Below are positions 6,687 through 11,443 of a DNA stretch of 11,443 nucleotides, piece after piece; positions within the stretch are counted from its first letter, which is position 1, and each line of letters begins with the position of its first letter. The position numbers and the translations under genes are program-made. Source of the DNA: Planctomycetaceae bacterium UBA4732 (GTDB lineage Bacteria; Planctomycetota; Planctomycetia; Gemmatales; Gemmataceae); the NCBI GenBank assembly GCA_002404095.1, contig DHJA01000184.1, forward strand, positions 23,509 through 34,951, given 5' to 3'. Below the pieces are notes generated by a model. That model did no database searches and was not told where the DNA came from. It saw only the letters and a list, made by a program, of their open reading frames with translations.

Positions 6687-7799
6687 ATGTCGCGCTGGCA
6701 ATCTCCTCTTCTCGTCACTCTAGCGTTGACGGCTTGTTCCCTGGCCGCCGAACCCGCCAAAGACCAATGGCTCGTCTTCCGCGGCAACCCCTCGGAAACC
6801 GGCGTACTCCCGGCCGACGCTTTGTCGGATAATCTGGAGGTGTTATGGAGGTTTTCCGCCAAGGACGCCATCGACGGGGCGGCGGCCATCGCCGATGGCG
6901 TCGTATTCATCGGCTCCGAGGACGAACACCTTTACGCCGTCGATCTGGCGACGGGGGCGAAGAAGTGGGAGTACAAATGCGGCCCCATCAAAGCGGCGCC
7001 GGCCTATCGCGACGGCGCCGTCTATGTCGGCGATTCCAACGGCTTGTTCCACTGCGTCGATGCCAAGACCGGCAAGAAACGTTGGACCTTTCCGACCGGC
7101 GCCGAGATCACGTCGGGCGCCAACTTCGCGGGCGATGCCGTCCTTTTCGGATCGTATGATGAGACATTGTACTGCGTGGACAACAACGGCAAAGAAGTCT
7201 GGAAGTTCAAGACGCAAGGGCCGGTCAACGGCTCGCCGGCGGTGGCCGGCGACCGCACATTCGTGGCGGGCTGTGACAGCGCGCTGCACGTCATCGACGT
7301 GAAATCGGGTAAAGAGCTGACGTCCGTGGACCTCGGCGCCCAGGCGGCCGCGACCGCCGCGGTAGTCGGCGACCAGCTGTACGTCGGCACGATGGGCAAC
7401 GAGGTGCAGGCCGTCGATTGGAAGAAGGGCGAGATCGCCTGGACGTTCCGGCCGGCAAAACGGGCGCAGCCGTTCTTCGCGTCCGTCGCGGCCACGGACG
7501 CCATCCTCGTCGTGGGCAGCCGCGACAAGCGCGTGCGCGGCCTGGACCGAAAGAAGGGAACCGAGGTCTGGACGTTCCTCACGGAAGGCAATGTGGACGC
7601 TTCGCCGGTGGTGGTGGGCGGTCGCGTGTTCGCCGGCTCGCTGGACGGCAAGCTGTACGTCCTCGACCTCGCCAAGGGGAGCGAAATCACGCATTTTGAG
7701 CTGGACGGCGCGGTGACGGGGTCGCCGGCCGTGGCGGCGGGACGATTGTTCGTGGGGACGGAGAAGGGGACGCTCTATTGTTTCGGGGCGAAGAAATAA
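6687..7799 (+). CDS. Eight-bladed PQQ-like beta-propeller protein, possible lipoprotein
   Basis: This 370-aa exported protein is almost wholly a regular beta-propeller. The N-terminus carries a hydrophobic signal with a lipobox-like LTAC (14-17) followed by Ser, so it may be lipid-anchored at Cys17. Cleavage by signal peptidase I after SLAA (18-21) is the alternative. Seven 'L..(V/L)D...G...W' type units, near 82, 121, 161, 200, 240, 283 and 323, and a closing LYCFGAKK give eight repeats of about 40 residues, as in BamB and PQQ-domain proteins. ATG 6687 has a weak GTGAG at 6675-6679. An in-frame GTG at 6675 is possible but has no ribosome-binding site. The repeats look too uniform and the active-site residues of quinoprotein dehydrogenases are not seen, so a scaffold role is more likely than catalysis. 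It is separated from the alcohol dehydrogenase by the family C repeat. Confidence 0.9.
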   Translation: MSRWQSPLLVTLALTACSLAAEPAKDQWLVFRGNPSETGVLPADALSDNLEVLWRFSAKDAIDGAAAIADGVVFIGSEDEHLYAVDLATGAKKWEYKCGPIKAAPAYRDGAVYVGDSNGLFHCVDAKTGKKRWTFPTGAEITSGANFAGDAVLFGSYDETLYCVDNNGKEVWKFKTQGPVNGSPAVAGDRTFVAGCDSALHVIDVKSGKELTSVDLGAQAAATAAVVGDQLYVGTMGNEVQAVDWKKGEIAWTFRPAKRAQPFFASVAATDAILVVGSRDKRVRGLDRKKGTEVWTFLTEGNVDASPVVVGGRVFAGSLDGKLYVLDLAKGSEITHFELDGAVTGSPAVAAGRLFVGTEKGTLYCFGAKK

Positions 7800-7815
7800 G
7801 ACTCCCAAGCGCCTG

Positions 7816-9582
7816 TCATTTTCCCATCCGCCACGGAGATCGATCCGTCCATGTTGTCAACGCATCCGTCGCCCACTTAGTCGATTTGTCCGTGTGGCAG
7901 ACGTTGCAGGCGTTCGGAATTTTCAAACTTTCGCTCATTGCGGCAGTGACGAAGCGAAACGTGTGGCTACGGACATTCACGTCGCCGAGCGTCTGGGCAA
8001 TCTTTGGCATGTGGCAGGAAATGCACTCGTTGCCGGCGCTATCAGGCTTATGATGCGTGTGCTGCGCGATCGTGGGCGCATGAGGCCCATTGGGCGAGCT
8101 GGGGCCGTGACAGTCGAGGCATAGAACATTAGCCGGCTTCCGCAAATTCGCGTTATACTCCGTTCCATGCACTTCGTGGCAAGTGAAGCAGGTCACTCCG
8201 TGCGTATACATCAGGCTTTGGACGAAGTCGTTGCCTTGCATGCGGTTCTTGTGTGCGGTTCCGTCGGCGAAATGGGTGAATGAAGTCTCTCCGAGCTTGT
8301 GCTCCTCCAAGCTCCAGTAGTCGCTCAGCTTTTTGGTCACATCATAGCCCACCGGCCAGTCGTAATATTTTCCCGCGATTGGGTTCTCCAACGGCCGCCC
8401 TTGCGAATGGCATTGAATGCAGGCGTCGTTGGCCGGAACGTAGCCGAGGCGAGCGGAGTTTACGATATTGGAACTCGTGGGCTGCTTTACATGCTCGCTG
8501 CCTGGCCCGTGACACCGTTCGCAACCGACGTTCCATTCCGTCACCGTCTTGTTTTGCACGTTGTAGTTCACGGAATGGCAACCGTCGCAGAGCGTACTCG
8601 TCGGGCGCTGGAAGTTATCCGGCGGATAATGAGCAACCCACCAGTCATCCTTCACGACATACGGCTTCCACTTCTTATGCGTGACGTCCCACTGTGCCGG
8701 AAGGACAAAGTAGTCGTCGCCGACTTTCTTGAAATAGCGCTGCTTCCATATGCTGCCATACACTAAGGCGACGTCGTCTACCGTAAACTTCACCAGTGGG
8801 TCGGGTTTCGAGAGGTCAGGGATGATGGCGTCGGGGTGTTCTCGCGGATCGCGCACCACGTTGGCCATTGGGGTTTTGCTCCATCGCTCGTAAAGATCGC
8901 TGTGACAGGTTTTGCAGGAGGTCGAACCGGTATAATGAGCGACTCCGGCGAATGCAACATTCCCGGCGGCGGCTTGGCCGTCCACGGAAACGGTGAGAGG
9001 CAGATTGCGAATGTACGAAACAAGTTGCCAGGTCTGCTGCTCGGGCATCTGCCAGCCCGGCATGGCCGTATTCCGGACGCCATTACGGATGAAATAAAAC
9101 AATTCGCCGTCCGTTCTTTTCCTCTTCACAATGGCGGCATGGCTCAAATCGAGCGGCGGCGGAAACAGTCCCAGGCCGGCCTCAGTCTTCCCGCTCCCGT
9201 CGTAACCGTGACAGGCTTGGCAATTCTTCTGATACAACTCGCGACCGGCAGCCGCGTCCGCTCCGCCGGGACTGGAACTGAGCGGGTTCTTGAGTCCTTT
9301 TACGTCGTTAGGAATGCTCAGGTCCACGAGCCAATTGGCGATGAAGGTTTCAACGGCGGCAGGCTTTTGGCGAGCGATCATGCCGCCTGAGACGATGTAG
9401 TGATAAAGAACGCCGATCACGGCAACGAAGAGGACCGCGAGAACGATCAGAACCTTACCGCTTTTGGATAAACGCGCGCGGAGCTTGGGCTGAGCGTGGA
9501 CCGGATCGGCGGGTTTGGGCGAGTCCACTTGTCGGGGCGCGTCGTTAGACTTGGGTGGGTCCATCTTGTCTGAGTCAGACAT
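7816..9582 (-). CDS. Membrane-anchored nine-heme cytochrome c
   Basis: This 588-aa electron-transfer protein would face the periplasm. Residues 1-42 are a Pro/Asp/Lys-rich cytoplasmic tail. One membrane helix spans about 43-63 (KVLIVLAVLFVAVIGVLYHY). Nine CxxCH heme sites follow, with first cysteines at 121, 223, 332, 354, 388, 465, 488, 520 and 559. The first is in a class I cytochrome c domain (about 108-195) with Met174 in AMPGW as likely distal ligand. The remaining eight form a multiheme module resembling c-554/doubled-CxxCH proteins, where the many extra His residues (for example 501, 508, 510, 511 and 540) could supply bis-His ligation. The start ATG at 9580-9582 has AAGGAG (complement of 9593-9598) 10 bases upstream. 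It converges on the propeller gene with 16 bases between stops. The redox partner and substrate are unknown, and no catalytic-reductase signature is seen. Confidence 0.93.
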   Translation of the reverse strand: MSDSDKMDPPKSNDAPRQVDSPKPADPVHAQPKLRARLSKSGKVLIVLAVLFVAVIGVLYHYIVSGGMIARQKPAAVETFIANWLVDLSIPNDVKGLKNPLSSSPGGADAAAGRELYQKNCQACHGYDGSGKTEAGLGLFPPPLDLSHAAIVKRKRTDGELFYFIRNGVRNTAMPGWQMPEQQTWQLVSYIRNLPLTVSVDGQAAAGNVAFAGVAHYTGSTSCKTCHSDLYERWSKTPMANVVRDPREHPDAIIPDLSKPDPLVKFTVDDVALVYGSIWKQRYFKKVGDDYFVLPAQWDVTHKKWKPYVVKDDWWVAHYPPDNFQRPTSTLCDGCHSVNYNVQNKTVTEWNVGCERCHGPGSEHVKQPTSSNIVNSARLGYVPANDACIQCHSQGRPLENPIAGKYYDWPVGYDVTKKLSDYWSLEEHKLGETSFTHFADGTAHKNRMQGNDFVQSLMYTHGVTCFTCHEVHGTEYNANLRKPANVLCLDCHGPSSPNGPHAPTIAQHTHHKPDSAGNECISCHMPKIAQTLGDVNVRSHTFRFVTAAMSESLKIPNACNVCHTDKSTKWATDALTTWTDRSPWRMGK

Positions 9583-9785
9583 TTAACAGACGCTCCTTCC
9601 GATAGAGCCTCCATTCGGGGCAAGTTTCCATGGCGCGTCTAAATCCCAGCGCCCCTGCTCAAAGGGCGTTGATATGGCGATATATCCTTGTGCTTCGCCC
9701 TGTGTCAGTAGGCAGTAGACCGCGTCGCTTGTTCACTCTAACCGGGCGGACTGCCGACATCAATCACGATTTTCATTAAAAACGC
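9583..9785 (-). promoter_or_regulatory. Intergenic gap with two candidate promoters for the cytochrome gene
   Basis: Read on the minus strand, this 203-base gap between the efflux gene and the cytochrome gene holds two sigma-70-like pairs. One is CTGACA (complement of 9703-9708), 18 bases, then TATATC (complement of 9679-9684). The other is TTGATG (complement of 9758-9763), 17 bases, then TAGAGT (complement of 9735-9740). Both match consensus only partly. The gap size itself suggests that the cytochrome gene has its own promoter. No terminator hairpin is obvious after the efflux gene, and no gene is seen. Confidence 0.35.
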
Positions 9786-11123
9786 TTAATGTTGGCTGGG
9801 CGGTGAGACGGGGGCGATGGCCAAAGCCGGATCACCCACGGCGGCGGCCACATCAGCCTCGGCCTGGGTTACCTCCCATAGGGCGTCGAGGTAACCGTCC
9901 CGGATCTTCAGTAGTTTGCGGCGAGCCTCGTTCAACTTGGAGACGTCCACCTTATCCTTGTTGCGTAAACGGTCGATGTCTTCCAGGCGCGCCTGCACCC
10001 TCGGGAAGAGTTGGGTCTGGTAGGTGCTCTGCCCGGCGCGAGCTTTCTCCAGCCGGACGAGTGCCGCCTGCACATCCTGGCGAATTTGCGTCTCGGTCTG
10101 GCGAAGTTCCAGGGCCGTCTGTGTTCGTTCGGCTTCGCGTTGCGCAATCTCACCCTTGTGGGTGTTGAACAGAGGCAACGGCAGAGTGATCTGGGCCCCG
10201 ATTAGGTTGATCCGGGCCGGGTCGTATTCGTAAACGGGACCAATGTTCGGGTTCCCGTAGCGGTTGGCAATCTCCAGGCGCAGCCTTGCTTCCGCCTCGC
10301 CCAACGCAGCCTGCCGGGCGTGTAGTTCGGCTCTTTGGTCCAGCGCTGTCTGGGTCAGGGCAAGGACGTCCCACTGCTGGGGCGGATTTTCGAGAGTTCC
10401 TTGGACCGTGAAGGCTCCGTCCACGACGCCAAGGGCGCGGCGCAAATCGGAAAGAGCCGTTGCCAGTGCAATTTGTCCTGGCCCAACCTGGGCACGGGAA
10501 TCATCCAGTTCGATGTGAGCCAAGATCAGGTCTTCGCCGTCCTGCTTGCCCTGTTCCACCAGTTTGCCCATCTGCTCGGCATCCTGCTCGTTGCGGCCGA
10601 TGGCTTCCTCGATCAACCGAAGTTTCTCCTGACGGTAGACGACGGCATTGAACGCGCGGACCACCCGGACGGCTAAGTCAACTTCCTGAGAAGCGATCTC
10701 CCAGTCGGCACGGGAAAGGGCGGCCCCGGCGGCCTCGCGCCGATACCGGCCTTGGTGGCGCACTTCCACGTCGATCAAGAATTTGTGTTCGTTGCTGACG
10801 CGGTTCGTGATGCCGGCCGATTCAGGGCCGTCGGCCGCGCGGACCTTGCCCTCCCAGACCGGGTTGAACGGATAGGTCCGGGCGATGACGACGCCCGCTG
10901 CGGCAATGCCGTGCTGTTGCCGCTGGGCCGCCAGTTCCGGGTTGTTCTCAAGAGCCTGCCTCACGGCGGCGTCCAGCGACAAGACCCGCGGGACGGGTTC
11001 GGGACCGGTCGGAGGTGGATCTGCAAATCCGGTTCCGGCGCCAAATCCGGCCCAAACCACGCAAAAGGCGCATCCGACCATCCAGCGCTGGCCCAGGCAG
11101 GCGCGGGCAGGTTTCTGAATCAT
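9786..11123 (-). CDS. TolC/CzcC-family outer-membrane efflux protein
   Basis: This 445-aa protein of the outer membrane factor (OEP) family forms, as a trimer, the exit channel of tripartite efflux pumps or type I secretion systems. A signal peptide spans about 1-34 (basic MIQKPARACLGQR, hydrophobic 14-32, cleavage near GFADP). The two tandem OEP repeats begin at LSLDAAVRQALENNPELAAQ (48-67) and near 255. The second contains the typical IGAQITLPLPLFNTHKGEIAQ (308-328), the segment where TolC proteins enter the beta-barrel. Long alpha-helical coiled stretches (130-235, 325-430) build the periplasmic tunnel. There is no lipobox. The order and motifs most resemble CzcC/CusC-type heavy-metal efflux channels, but specificity cannot be read from this subunit. 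The membrane-fusion and inner-membrane pump genes are not downstream, where the cytochrome gene lies, and could only be beyond the window. ATG 11123 has AAAGGAG (complement of 11130-11136) 6 bases upstream. Confidence 0.9.
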   Translation of the reverse strand: MIQKPARACLGQRWMVGCAFCVVWAGFGAGTGFADPPPTGPEPVPRVLSLDAAVRQALENNPELAAQRQQHGIAAAGVVIARTYPFNPVWEGKVRAADGPESAGITNRVSNEHKFLIDVEVRHQGRYRREAAGAALSRADWEIASQEVDLAVRVVRAFNAVVYRQEKLRLIEEAIGRNEQDAEQMGKLVEQGKQDGEDLILAHIELDDSRAQVGPGQIALATALSDLRRALGVVDGAFTVQGTLENPPQQWDVLALTQTALDQRAELHARQAALGEAEARLRLEIANRYGNPNIGPVYEYDPARINLIGAQITLPLPLFNTHKGEIAQREAERTQTALELRQTETQIRQDVQAALVRLEKARAGQSTYQTQLFPRVQARLEDIDRLRNKDKVDVSKLNEARRKLLKIRDGYLDALWEVTQAEADVAAAVGDPALAIAPVSPPSQH

Positions 11124-11392
11124 TGCTCACTCCTTTGAGTCCACCTGCAAGTGCAAGGCGCAATTGCACCTCCGGCTTCGCGAAAGCGCGGCCTGACCGC
11201 CGAGGCGCCAGATCGCCGACTTCTTTTCTACATCCTTCATCGGTCCTTGCGGGAAAAGCAATTAAGACCGAAGATTAAAAGCATTTCATACTCGACATGC
11301 CGGTACTCTTCGTTTCTTCCGTGTCGGGGACCGTTCGACCTTAATGCCCGTATCTTTCTCGGAGCAATCAAAGGGGACGCATCTAATTTATC
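11124..11392. other. Intergenic region without a recognised gene
   Basis: After the ribosome-binding site of the efflux gene (complement of about 11129-11136), this stretch has no coding region that I trust and no strong hairpin. It is clearly more AT-rich from about 11250 to 11390. It should hold the efflux gene's promoter on the minus strand, but I find no convincing -35/-10 pair. The segment from 11370 (aaaggggacgcatctaattt) just before the promoter resembles flanks that I recall upstream of IS200-like/REP-associated transposase genes; this is unverified. Confidence 0.4.
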
Positions 11393-11421
11393 TTGACGGG
11401 GCGCTCCCTTCCTGGTAATCT
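11393..11421 (+). promoter_or_regulatory. Sigma-70-like promoter, possibly giving a leaderless transcript
   Basis: TTGACG (11393-11398), a 17-base spacer and TAATCT (11416-11421) form a good sigma-70 pair at optimal spacing. The ATG at 11428 begins exactly 7 bases after the last base of the -10 box, where transcription would be expected to start. No Shine-Dalgarno sequence lies between. The mRNA of the following gene may therefore be leaderless. Confidence 0.5.
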
Positions 11422-11427
11422 CCTCCC

Positions 11428-11443
11428 ATGCCACGCTCCGCGC
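11428..11443 (+). CDS. Start of a gene cut by the window edge; possible REP-associated transposase
   Basis: Only five codons are visible: ATG followed by Pro-Arg-Ser-Ala. The placement after a strong promoter supports a real start codon. Many REP-associated tyrosine transposases (RAYT, IS200-like) begin with an MPR-type sequence, and the upstream sequence seems familiar from such genes. The nearby hairpin repeats would also suit a REP/RAYT setting. With five residues this is a guess, and other gene types are possible. Confidence 0.25.

Noticed and set aside
6843..7808. Minus-strand open frame opposite the second propeller gene
   Set aside because: It mirrors the regular repeat codons of the propeller and has no ribosome-binding site or domain of its own.
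11237..11434. Minus-strand frame of about 65 codons near the right edge
   Set aside because: It needs a GTG start, overlaps a good plus-strand promoter and shows no recognisable motif.

Overview
The window looks like a chromosomal segment of a planctomycete. The reasons are: G+C-rich codon use; two PQQ-type beta-propeller proteins, one with the 'DWPMFGG' N-terminus and 'GQWSNPA/FPGGDGWLY/FDCNP' blocks that I associate with a family expanded in that phylum; a large membrane-anchored multiheme cytochrome c; and several kinds of intergenic inverted repeat that I recall from planctomycete genomes. The assignment rests on recall and pattern reading. No database was searched.

Left part (1-7799, all plus strand). 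The order is: a secreted PQQ-like propeller protein (57-1532); a hairpin repeat; a LuxE/phenylacetate-CoA-ligase-like adenylating enzyme (1613-2710); three small genes (a 64-aa protein, a 177-aa protein of unknown function with a QTCDL motif, and a HicB-like protein with no HicA beside it); a CoA-acylating aldehyde dehydrogenase/acyl-CoA reductase (3805-5235) whose start codon overlaps the HicB-like stop; a perfect inverted repeat; an iron-dependent alcohol dehydrogenase (5369-6577); another perfect inverted repeat; and a second PQQ-like propeller protein, possibly a lipoprotein (6687-7799). The ligase, reductase and alcohol dehydrogenase can be read as one pathway, carboxylic acid to activated acyl to aldehyde to alcohol (or the reverse). 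The substrate cannot be told from sequence. Genes from 1613 to 5235 are packed tightly enough to be one transcript.

Right part (7816-11123, minus strand). A nine-heme membrane-anchored cytochrome c (7816-9582) converges on the second propeller gene, with 16 bases between the stop codons. Upstream of it, in the same direction, lies a TolC/CzcC-type outer-membrane efflux protein (9786-11123). The 203-base gap between these two holds only candidate promoters. The last 320 bases carry no complete gene. They end in a good sigma-70-like promoter placed so that transcription would begin at or next to an ATG at 11428, the first codons of a gene cut by the window edge, possibly a REP-associated transposase.

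Most interesting are the split acid-to-alcohol gene set with its embedded small-gene block, the unknown QTCDL protein, the translationally coupled orphan HicB-like gene, the nine-heme cytochrome, and three unrelated hairpin repeat families occupying successive gaps of one gene cluster. I see no rRNA, tRNA, CRISPR array or complete mobile element.
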